From the NCBI RefSeq assembly GCF_000090795.2, contig NW_003546316.1:215551-279550 (forward strand): 64,000 bases of DNA, given 5' to 3'. This DNA comes from Amphimedon queenslandica (lineage: Eukaryota > Porifera > Demospongiae > Haplosclerida > Niphatidae). The position numbers and the translations under genes are program-made. The notes under the pieces are model-generated. The model ran no database searches and was not told where the DNA came from. It saw only the letters and a program-made list of their open reading frames with translations. Positions 12,403-21,867 of the stretch are shown here, in pieces. Each line of letters begins with the position of its first letter. Positions within the stretch are counted from its first letter, which is position 1.

Positions 12403-13509
12403 TTAAAAATTTTTTTCTTATTATTGATTTTTATGTAACTCTCACACATGTAAGTCACTTTTATCAAGTTTTATTATTACTACTATTATTATTATTATTA
12501 ATATTATTTATATAACGCATAACTGTGATTGAAGCTAAGAAATGAGGACAATACTGCTTTAAGTTGTTTGTCATGCTTGCTTCCAATTGCATTCTGGACA
12601 TTCTACAACTTGCAGCTTAATGGAACACATTAGTGCATCTCACTTCACTATGTTATGCATAAAAATTTATAGTACTATTTCTAATGCCAGATCCATTACA
12701 ACATGCAATAAGATCTAATGGAGATGCACTATGTTATGCAAAAAAAACAATTTAGAGCACTATCTTTTGAGTAGTACCAATTAATTATCCACTCTTGCTA
12801 TTACTATGCTATGTAGACATAGTTGGTTTTGGGACATTGTAACTCTAAGACTTAGTGCTTTAGGACACACACAGTCCAAAAGAATTTAGGGAGTGGATGC
12901 TAAACTCTACTAGATGTTATTTCATGAGCACTCATAAATGTCCTTCCGTCTGATTATGGTGCCACTTTGTCTGACATAACTATTTCCTTCTTGTTCCAAT
13001 ACCTACAAACAATCAAGAGTGGATAAGTCCCAAATATTTTGTTACCTTAAAGCAAAAGTATTATGTACTCTTGCTTAAAGTATAATGACGCATGTTAGCA
13101 ATGCATATTTCTTTGGATGACTGCTGATCTTATGCAATGAGAAATTAAGGCTATGCAATATTTTACATGCATCATTCAAAAAATTAGACATAATGCTTGT
13201 TATCAGTAGTGTATTCTCATTGTCATGCAAAATAAATTTTACTTGGATTTCAAATTCCTATCAAATTATGTTTGTAATTGGAATGACTACTCATGCCATA
13301 GATTGGTACTATTATGTAAGCTAATGTAGTATTGACTATTTGTGTGGGATGAGAATACCGTCAAGCAACAGGATTAGTTATGCTATGTGGAATTATGCAT
13401 CACATTTAGTATGTTGTGAGTACTATACTTAGTACTTCTAATGCACCATAAGTAGCTAATGAGCATCTGCAACTTACTCCCACTAACCTAATTAAGTTAT
13501 AGCACTGGT
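12403..13509 (+). other. Intergenic region upstream of NC1-like gene A
   Basis: No coding potential seen. It is repeated at about 18655-19899 with many small differences, so it belongs to the duplicated unit. Words such as TATGCAT, ATGCAAAA and CATGCAAAATAAAT recur and recall POU/octamer sites, but none was shown to matter. Confidence 0.6.
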
Positions 13510-13517
13510 TATATAAG
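13510..13517 (+). promoter_or_regulatory. TATA box of NC1-like gene A
   Basis: TATATAAG lies 101 bp before the ATG, in a block conserved in the paralogue (19900-19907). Most other genes in this window show no TATA box, so these genes may be strongly or cell-type-specifically expressed. Confidence 0.65.
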
Positions 13518-13610
13518 GCTGAATTTCACACAGCTAACTTTGCACCATTTTTTGGCCCGTTACAGCTGCTTTTACCTTTTTACCTTTCTCTCTAAAACTC
13601 ATCTTCCAGC

Positions 13611-14729
13611 ATGAAGGGACTCCTCATTGTTGCACTCATTTTGTTTGCAGGCAGTGCCTTGGCCCAAGGTATGCTATAGCATGCATGCATACTATTGCAG
13701 TTAGCATCGTATTCCTCCTCTAGTTGAAAAAGAAGAGACTGCACCTGTCATTGATAATACTGATACTGATACTGCAGGTATTATATGACTATAGTTTGCA
13801 TGGCGTGTTTGATATTTTGCTCTCTTATAAGTTGATAATAAGGACGTACCAGAAACTAGTGAAAGTGACAGTGAGTTTACAGAAGCAGCTGAGTCTACAG
13901 AAGCAGCTGAGTCTACTGCAGAAGGTGAATTGCATGCAAAAAGGCATAATATATGACTATTATGCATGTTTTTTCTCTTATTCTTTTAGAGTTAGATAAA
14001 CTCCTCAAAGAAAGTATGTTTGCATGCAAATCATTTATACATGTATATTACTGACTGCATGTTTATCCAACTCCAGGCACAATAACCAACACCATCAATG
14101 GACAAGGAATCAGCATTGGTTTAACCAATGGCAATGACATTGTCATTAGGCTTGGAGGTGGAAGAGGTATAGGTGGCCGTGGAGGAAGTGGTACTACCTA
14201 TACAAGATGGGGAAGGACCACATGTCCTAGGGGAGCTGGAACTGTAAAAGTCTACGATGGATATGCTAGTGCTGGCTGGTATAGCCATAAGGGTAATGGT
14301 GCCAACTACCTTTGCATGCCTAAAGATCCACAATACCTCAGCTCACAAAATGTACCTGCTGCTTCATGGCTTTATGGAGCAGAGTACGAGTCAGGCAACA
14401 GGATATTTGGTTATACCACACAGGACTTCAATGTTCCATGTGCCGTCTGTCACTCTCCTAGATCAGCTAAGATAATGCTTCCTGGTAAATACAACTGCCC
14501 TCGATCTTGGACCAGAGAATACTACGGATATGTCATGACCAGTTACTATGGTCACACTCAGACCATTGACTATTCATGCGTTGATTACACCCCAGAAAGA
14601 ATATCTGGAACCCAAAAGAATACTAATGGAGCTCTGTTTTATTTCACCACTGTTGGCTGCCGTACTGGTCTACCTTGTAGGCCATACATTCAAAATAGAG
14701 CTGTTACCTGTGCAATCTGCACAAAATAA
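13611..14729 (+). CDS. Secreted spongin short-chain-collagen-like NC1-domain protein, copy A
   Basis: Five exons (13611-13668, 13724-13777, 13832-13924, 13990-14013, 14077-14729) give 293 residues. It starts with a clear signal peptide, MKGLLIVALILFAGSALAQ. An acidic Glu/Thr/Ser stem follows (DSEFTEAAESTEAAEST), then a short Gly-rich hinge (RLGGGRGIGGRGGSG). From about residue 117 to the end it carries the C-terminal non-collagenous domain of sponge short-chain collagens: YTRWGRTTCP, GNGANYLCMP, PCAVCHSPRSA, NGALFYFTTVGC and VTCAICTK. There are no Gly-X-Y repeats, so it is not itself a collagen. A role in extracellular matrix or skeleton is inference from the domain. Its closest relative is the gene at 19992-21076, made by tandem duplication. 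Confidence 0.88.
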
Positions 14730-15243
14730 ACTTTCTGCTACAATGGACTCGTTATAATGGACTCTAAACCTCTCAATATTGTAGTGACTAGTTCTTTATC
14801 GTATTGATTGTGTTGTGTTAGATCAATAGTTTTGTTTCTTTTCCCTTTCATTTCAATAATAAAATCACATCATTTTGTGCAATCATTTTTGCAACGGTGC
14901 ATTAGGATTTTTAATTCTGATACAGAAAACTACTCAAAATCAATGATTCAAGCCTGATATCTATTTTGATACAGTCCTCACTGGCATCAATGCTGAATCA
15001 TGTCTGTTACTCTGGCTGAACCAGGGTCGTACTCTAGCATGGTTGCATTATAGATGGTTATTGTGATTGTATCATTATCATACTAGGCTCATTGCTTTGC
15101 AGGCTGCCCAAAATCCATGGTATATACAGGGATGTATCAAGGCTGATCCTGATTGATATCAGTCATGATTCAAATTAAAATTCTTGACTGTGTAGGCGGA
15201 ATTAAAATTAAATAAAAATCAAAGGGGTGTGTCTTGATGAAAC
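14730..15243 (+). other. 3' flank of NC1-like gene A and 5' flank of the ALG5 fragment
   Basis: Polyadenylation-like AATAAAA near 14858. The stretch from about 14900 to 15200 has no counterpart in duplication copy B. I recognise nothing in it. From 15215 the sequence matches copy B again and contains AAAGGGGT, the unoccupied target of the hAT-type element at 21359-21704. Confidence 0.6.
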
Positions 15244-15819
15244 ATGGCGGTTTTGCCCCAAGATCTCTCTTTGTTTTCTATATCCTTTTTCTTTCTCCAG
15301 CTCCTCGTACTGACCAGTAGTTCGGCACTGATTATAGTTAACATATTTTAATTCTCTCTCTCTATTCCCACGTTTCATTAAATCTACAAACTCCTCCCTT
15401 TCTCCTTTGTTAATAGCTTTACTTTTATCTGAGATTCACCACATCACGTGATCCAGACCTCTCTAGAGCAGAATCCGAGAAGTCGTTTCTAGATTCCAAT
15501 GACGGCACTCGGAAACCATTCCCGTTAATATCAGACCCGCCCACTGTGCAACTCTCGCTGGTCGTACCAGCTTACAACGAACAGGATAGATGTGAGGGGT
15601 GTGCCTTTTTATTTTGTAATATTAATGGGTGTGGTTTGTGTTAATTATTAATTATAGTTCCGATCATGATTAAAGAAACTTTAGAGTATCTTCACAAGAG
15701 AAAGGTATTTGATCGTTTTTCACTTTAAATGTACTTTTTGTCAATATAGCAGGAAAGACAGCGAATTCACATACGAAATTTTAGTTGTTAATGATGGAAG
15801 CAAAGATAACACATCAAAA
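15244..15819 (+). pseudogene. ALG5 5' fragment (first four exons) left by segmental duplication
   Basis: Matches the first four exons of the intact ALG5 at 21728-22318: 15244-15336, 15417-15591, 15658-15704 and 15750-15819. The donor after exon 1 is GTTAAC here rather than GTAAAC. Exon 4 has one extra base near its start, so it no longer continues in frame. The later exons are absent: the intron after exon 4 runs into duplicated MAP4K intron sequence at about 15893. It keeps the ALG5 promoter region, so a short or chimeric transcript is possible. It cannot encode a complete glycosyltransferase. Confidence 0.88.
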
Positions 15820-16254
15820 GTAAGATAGTATTACTAATTAATTATCTTACAACATGTATTAATGGATCTACGTTACTATTGTAAACCTGTTAAAAAAATT
15901 GATTGCTACATATATTTTTGAGTGTGCATACAAAAATTGGAGTTGCTAGGCTGCTAGCAAGGGACCAATTTTTTACATTTTATGATACATATTGATGTCC
16001 TTATAGTAGGCTTATACTGTGTATAAAGTTAGACTCTTCCTATATTTCAGATTCAGATCATATGATATCAATGACAAACCTCATATTACTCTTTCAAAAT
16101 GAGCAAGAGATAGCAGCTAGAAGATAGGAGGAGGAGGAGGAGGAAAAGATGGAGAAACTTTCAGGTGAGAGATTTTTTAACATTATTATTATGATTTAGA
16201 TCATATGAAGCAACAAGTTCACTATGATATTGTTAAATCATCAAAATAAATCTT

Positions 16255-16705
16255 AAATCTTGCCTGATTTCTCTCAACCTCCTTCCTCTGTCTATGTACT
16301 TTGAATATCTAGATATTTCATTTGCCCTTCATAGTCTTCGTGATAGCTCTAATCCCAACTACACTGGCTCTTTAGACATTCTCTCAGTTATATCTCCTTG
16401 AGTGGAGCAAACTCAAGAACTAGCTATCATCACAAGCTGCATCGTAGGCTCACTCCCTCGTCTCAAATTTCTGGCACCTACTTTCATAGGAATGGGTTGC
16501 CATTTTTGAACTCGTTTATCTAAGTCTTTCTCCCACTACAAACTAGAAAAGTTTTTATGGAACTGTTTTCTTAACTCTTTCAATGTCGATCACCCATGCA
16601 CCTATCACTTTTATGTCCACGCAATAAATGTTCCCACTCCCTCAAAACTCCCAATTTCTCATCATTTTAATGTACATACTGTTTTATTTTAAATGTAGTG
16701 TGGTT
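16255..16705 (+). mobile_element. LINE 3' fragment (CR1/L2/Jockey-like ORF2 C-terminus)
   Basis: One frame reads LSKSFSHYKLEKFLWNCFLN followed by SFNVDHPCTYHFY, and another upstream gives HHKLHRRLTPSSQ. This is the usual tail of non-LTR retrotransposon ORF2 proteins of the CR1/L2/Jockey kind. The frame changes between the blocks and no reverse-transcriptase core is present, so this is a 5'-truncated, decayed copy. Clade placement is tentative. Confidence 0.7.
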
Positions 16706-16922
16706 TAATTAAAGGGCAGCTGAAATAAATTTTTGGGATTTTTCAATAATCAAGTTACAGACTCACAGTATTTATACTACAAATGAACAACAGCTATTTC
16801 CATCAAAAACTCTTTCACTTGCAAGAAAATGCTCTCCTTTTTGTTGGCAGCCATCTTCTTCCTGTTTAAGCAACAATGCGGGGGGGGGGGGGTGCAATTT
16901 GTGATGTCATCAGATTAGGCTA

Positions 16923-17337
16923 GGGCTGAGCTGAGGCTATTATTCTCAAAAAATCAGTCATTATTCTATTCTGTTATTCTTGGAAACAATGTTCATTATT
17001 TCCAAAAAATTATCTATTATTCCCTATTATTCCCACCTTAAAACCATTTATTCAAAGATTTTGTCAGTTCATATAGCTAGACTGACTAGACTGAGCTAAT
17101 TACAAGTTCTTCATAGTTAATTAACTATTATTATCTGTTATTACTAGTTAGTTAACTATTATTACTAGTTAGTTAACTATTATTAAGAATTTTTCATAAA
17201 TATTAATTATTTTTGCTGCAAACCACTCCCATTATTCCTAAACTCCACCCACTATTCTATTTTCAAACTATTATTCTACCCAGTTAAAATTTAGACCAAT
17301 TATACTTAAAATTATTCCTGAATAATAGCCTCAGCCC
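16923..17337. mobile_element. Nested TA-flanked MITE
   Basis: Ends GGGCTGAG…GCTATTATTC and GAATAATAGCCTCAGCCC, flanked by TA on each side. Internally AT-rich, with repeated ATTATTC words. It sits inside the left arm region of the 16712-18265 element, so it is younger than that element. Confidence 0.75.
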
Positions 17338-17839
17338 TAATTATGGCTGTTTCTTGCATCACTTTTATGCAGAAAAAACTTGTTGCTACAGACCATTGTA
17401 ATAAAATATAAAAACAAATTTAGTATAATTTGTTTCCAAATGATTTAGTCAAGTGACTGCTACATAAAAAGAGCGCTTTGTTTGTCCTGACTACTTGTCT
17501 CTATTCCCTATTTTTAGTTAATAAAATCACATATTTGTTATGACATTATCATTTGGAAATAAATTATACTAAATTTGTTTTTATTTTTTATTACCATGCA
17601 TGGCCTGTAGCTGTAGCAACAAGTTTTTTCTGCATGAAAGAGATGCAAGGAACAGCCATCAATTCATCTGATGACATCACAAATTGCACGCCCCCGCATT
17701 GGATACCAAAGTGGATACTTCTATAAACGAATGATAAATCTTATGAAAATGCAGCTGCTGGATTAGTGTAAACACCTGAAACGATAATAGCAAAAACAAC
17801 CCTGATTTAGTGAAGTGGATTAGTGTAAACAGGGTCTTA

Positions 17840-18090
17840 TGAGGGGTCCGCAACGAGACCCTCAAGTGTACCAGATTTATAATCCCGGCTAAAAAAGCTA
17901 CTTGGATTTTTACCGGATTCTCTAGGATTTTTGGATTTTTGGCAGATTTCAGTGGATTTTGGATTATTTTCTTGGATTCTTGGATTATCTTGATACTCTA
18001 CTGGATTTCAAGATTATTTTGGATTCCTGGATCATAATTTTTTGACTTTCCCCAAAGTGTACCTGATTTTTTTTTGTTGTGGACCCCTCT
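17840..18090. mobile_element. Nested hAT-type MITE
   Basis: The 8-bp direct repeat GGGTCTTA lies at 17832-17839 and 18091-18098. Ends are TGAGGGGTCCGCAAC and GTTGTGGACCCCTCT (inverse complements with two mismatches). Inside are many TTGGATTTTT words. An 8-bp target duplication is typical of hAT transposons. It is non-autonomous. Confidence 0.8.
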
Positions 18091-18729
18091 GGGTCTTAAA
18101 CAGGAAGAAGATGGCTGCCAACAAAAAAGATGAAATGTAAAGTGCATTTTCTTGCAAGTGAAAGAGTTTTTGATGGAAATAAGTGCATAACTGTTGTTCA
18201 TTTGTTGTATAAATACTGTGACTTGGTTATTGAAAAAATCCAAAAAATTCATTTCAGCTGCCCTTTATTGTTACTGTTACTTAGGCTCTCTGACTTGGTC
18301 ATTGAGCCCTTCAGAGACACCTTTTCTAACTTTTGCTTTTTATTTGTTGACTTTGTCTTTGTAAAGTTATTATTTTTATTATTTAGTGTATCTACAAGAC
18401 TATGTGTTAAGCTTCAATGATCATGGCTTGCGTGGAAAATCATTGCTTACACTTATAGAGCAAATCACAGCCAAAGTGGTTGATCATTCCAAGAAATTTA
18501 AGCTCTTGTGCTTTGATGGGTATAAGTAGTTGTTGTTTTATATTTTATGTTAAAAGTTTGTTTTATTAGGGCAATTATTGTTGAGACAAAACGAGCTGAT
18601 AATCCATCGTACCCTTCTAGCTTATATTTACTGGAATCAGAAGAAGTGACTTGATTTTTAATTTTTTTATTATTGATTTTTATGTAACTCTCACACATGT
18701 AAGTCACTTTTATCAAGTTTCATTATCAC

Positions 18730-18775
<46 letters not shown>

Positions 18776-19899
18776 GCTATTATTCATGTAATGCATAATT
18801 GTGATTGAAGCTAAGAAATGAGGACAGTTCTGTTTCTGTTTGAAGTATAGTTTGTCATGTTTGATCCACTTGCAACTTGTTAGTTGACTGACTGTACTGT
18901 AGTATGTTGCTTCTAATTACATTTCTGAAAATTCTAAAACTTGCAGGTTAATGGAACACATTAGTGCATCTCGCTTCACTATGTTATGCATAAAAATTTA
19001 TAGTGCTATCTCTAATGCCAGACCATTACAACATGCAATAAGATCTAATGGAGATCCACTATGTTATGCAAAAAAACAATTTAGAGCACTATCTTCTTTG
19101 ATCTACTCTTGCTATTACTATGCTATGTAATTGCACAATTGGTTTTGGAACACAGTAGCTTTGAGACTTAATGCTTTATAAAAGGAGGACACAGACAATC
19201 AAAAAGAATTAGATATATATTATTACCACTTAATTGGCGATGTAATTGCATGATTGTTTTGGAACATAGTACCTTTGAGACTTAAATGATTTAAAAGGAG
19301 GGCACACACAATCAAAAGAACTTTAGGGAGTGAATGCTAAACTATACCAGATGTTATTATTATGAGTATTTATAGATGTATTTCCGTTTCATTATATGGT
19401 GCCACTTTGTCTGGCATAGCAACTTCCCTCTTGTTCCAAATACCTACAATGTATAGTCCTGAATACTTTGTTACCTTAAAGCATATGACACATGTTTGTT
19501 GCATATCTTTGCATGACTGTTAATCTTATGCAATGAGAAATTGAGTTTTACACGCATCATTCAAAAATAAGACATATGTTTATTATAACTAGTACCGTAT
19601 TCCCATTGCCATGCAAAATCAGTTTGAATTTGGATTCAAATTCCTATAAAATTATGCTTGTAATTGGAATTACTCATGTGATACATTAATAATTGGTACT
19701 ATTATATGAACTAATGTAGCATTGACTATTTGTGGGGGATAATATTACCTACCATCAAGCAACAGGATTGGTTATGTTATGTAAAATTATACATTGCATT
19801 TAACATGTCGTGAGTACTATACTTGGTACTTCTAATGCACCACAAGTAGCTAATGAGCATCTGCAACTTACTCCCACTAGCTTAGGTTATAGCACTGAT

Positions 19900-19907
19900 T
19901 ATATAAG
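19900..19907 (+). promoter_or_regulatory. TATA box of NC1-like gene B
   Basis: TATATAAG 92 bp before the ATG, in the same sequence context as the box at 13510 (TTATATAAGGCTGA). Confidence 0.65.
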
Positions 19908-19991
19908 GCTGACTTGCACGCAGCTAACTTTGCACCATTTTTTGGCCTACTTCAGCTGTTTTACCTTTCTCTCTAAAGCTCATCTTCCACC

Positions 19992-21076
19992 ATGAAGGGA
20001 CTCCTCATTGTTGCACTCATTTTGTTTGCAGGCAGTGCCTTTGCCCAAGGTATGCTATACCATGCATGGATACTAATGCAGCATTGTATTCCTCCTCTAG
20101 TTGAAAAAGAAGCGACTGCACCTGTCATTGATGATACTGATACTACAGGTATTGTATGACTATAGTTTGCATGGTGTGTTTGATATTTTGCTCTATAAGT
20201 TGATAATAAGGATGTACCAGAAGCTGGTGACAGTGAGTTTACAGAAGCAGCTGAGTCTACTGCAGAAGGTGATTGCATGCAAAAAAGCATAATGTACTCT
20301 TGATAATTATTATGTATGTTTTTCCTCTTATTCTTTTAGAGTTAGATAAAATCCTTAAAGAAAGTAAGTTTGCATGCACATCATTTATATATTACTGACT
20401 GCATGTTTATCCAACTCCAGGCACAATAACCAACACCATCAATGGACAAGGAATCAGCATTGGCTTAACCAATGGCAATGACATTGTCATTAGGCTTGGA
20501 GGTGGAAGAGGTATAGGTGGCCATGGCTATCGAAGTGGTACTACTTATACAAGATGGGGAAGGACCACATGTCCTAGGGGAGCCGGAACCGTAAAAGTCT
20601 ATGACGGATATGTTGCTGCTGGCTGGTATACCCAGAAGGGTAATGGTGCCAACTACCTTTGTATGCCTAAAGATCCACAATACCTCAGCTCTGTGAATAC
20701 ACCTGCTGCTTCATGGCTCTATGGAACGGAGTATGAGACATCCAACAAGATATTTAGCGGTACCACACAGGACTTCAATGCTCCATGTGCTGTCTGTCAC
20801 ACTCCTAGATCAGCTAAGATAATGATTCCTGGTAAATACACCTGCCCTCAGTCTTGGACCAGAGAATACTATGGATATGTCATGACCAGTTACTATAATC
20901 ATGCTCAAACCATTGACTATTCATGCGTTGATTACACCCCAGAAGGAATATCTGGCAGTCAAAAGAGTACCAATGGAGCTCTGTTTTATTTCACCACTGT
21001 TGGCTGCGGTGTTGGTCTACCTTGTGGCCCATACATTCAAAATAAAGCTGTGACCTGTGCAATCTGCACAAAATAA
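19992..21076 (+). CDS. Secreted spongin short-chain-collagen-like NC1-domain protein, copy B
   Basis: Five exons (19992-20049, 20101-20148, 20200-20268, 20340-20363, 20421-21076) give 284 residues. The signal peptide MKGLLIVALILFAGSAFAQ and exon structure match copy A. The acidic stem is shorter, because exons 2 and 3 lost two and eight codons relative to copy A. The C-terminal domain keeps all cysteine positions (TTCP, YLCMP, PCAVCH, YTCP, YSCVD, VGC, LPC, VTCAICTK). Substitutions include VNTPAASWLYGTEYETSN against QNVPAASWLYGAEYESGN. All splice sites are intact, so both paralogues look functional. No collagen repeats. Function in matrix or skeleton is inferred from the domain only. Confidence 0.88.
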
Positions 21077-21268
21077 ACTTTTTGCTACAATGGACTCGTT
21101 ATGTTGGACTCTGGACCTCTCAATATTGTAGTGACTAGTTTTATATTGTATTGATTGTATTTTAGTAGATGTAGATCAATAGTTTTTTTTCCCTTTCGTA
21201 GTTTCATTTCAATGATAAAATCACATCAATTACTTGTGCAATCATTTTAGCGACAGTGCATTAAAGCA

Positions 21269-21302
21269 TAGATATTATAGGTTACGCAGTCTATAATATC
21301 TA
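21269..21302. repeat. Perfect 12-bp hairpin
   Basis: TAGATATTATAG, a 10-base loop GTTACGCAGT, then CTATAATATCTA. It lies in copy B only, between NC1-like gene B and ALG5. Origin unknown; perhaps the remnant of a small inverted-repeat element. Confidence 0.7.
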
Positions 21303-21358
21303 TTGATTAAAGTTTTTTTAATTACACGTGGGCGCACATTAAAAAAAATCAAAGGGGT

Positions 21359-21704
21359 TAGTGGTGGGCGATACTGGCCAAAATGGATTCGATACGATAC
21401 CGATCGATATCAGCTCATATCGAGAGTATCGATACAGTTTCGATACGATATTTAGACCACACCTATGGAGTCACACCCCTTATTATTGACTGTTTTCATC
21501 AATGTTTTCATGCACGTGTATCCACGTGTGTGTATTATACGTCATTAACTTATTAAAATTTTCATTATTAATATTATTTAACCATAATAAATGGGCGTGG
21601 TCAACGTATCGATCCAGATTCCTTCAAAATTTCGATACCGATACGAATCGATACCGTAAAATATCGTTTGTATCGATAAAATATCGATATATCGCCCACC
21701 ACTA
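21359..21704. mobile_element. hAT-type MITE with identifiable empty site
   Basis: Ends TAGTGGTGGGCGATA and TATCGCCCACCACTA, with an 8-bp direct repeat AAAGGGGT at 21351-21358 and 21705-21712. The interior is full of ATCGATA words and non-coding. In duplication copy A the same position (about 15221-15230) has a single AAAGGGGT and no element, so the insertion came after the duplication. Confidence 0.9.
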
Positions 21705-21727
21705 AAAGGGGTGTGTCTCGATAAAAC

Positions 21728-21833
21728 ATGACGGTTTTGCCCCAAGATCTCTCTTTGTTTTCTATATCCTTTTTCTTTCTCCAGCTCCTTGTACTGACCA
21801 GTAGTTCGGCACTGATCATAGTAAACATATTTT

Positions 21834-21867
<34 letters not shown>

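Larger units (their letters stand above)
10640..15893 (+). repeat. Segmental duplication, copy A
   Basis: This interval runs from the MAP4K intron after exon 17, through the MAP4K 3' end and a spongin-NC1-like gene, into an ALG5 intron. It is repeated in the same order and orientation from 15894 on. By eye the last MAP4K exon differs at 4 of 85 positions between copies, and ALG5 exon 3 (47 nt) is identical. At about 15889-15897 the ALG5 intron turns directly into MAP4K intron sequence (…ATTGCTACAT…TTTGAGTGTGCAT), which marks the duplication joint. Confidence 0.9.
16712..18265. mobile_element. Foldback DNA element with long terminal inverted repeats
   Basis: Ends AAGGGCAGCTGAAAT and ATTTCAGCTGCCCTT, flanked on both sides by TA. 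The inverted arms extend well inward: the left arm, about 16712-16915, matches the right arm in two blocks, about 18095-18265 and 17668-17703. A second inner inverted pair lies at 17345-17450 and 17550-17660. It has no coding capacity, so it is non-autonomous. At least two smaller elements are inserted in it. Confidence 0.8.
16051..18654 (+). pseudogene. Orphan MAP4K 3' exons in duplication copy B
   Basis: Copies of MAP4K exon 18 (16051-16164, now with an in-frame TAG before the Gly run) and of the last two exons (18387-18513 region and about 18571-18654). The C-terminal reading [20 protein letters not shown] is still open and ends at the same TGA context. Exons 19-22 are missing and mobile elements lie in their place. 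There is no kinase domain or promoter. A remnant, not a gene. Confidence 0.85.
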
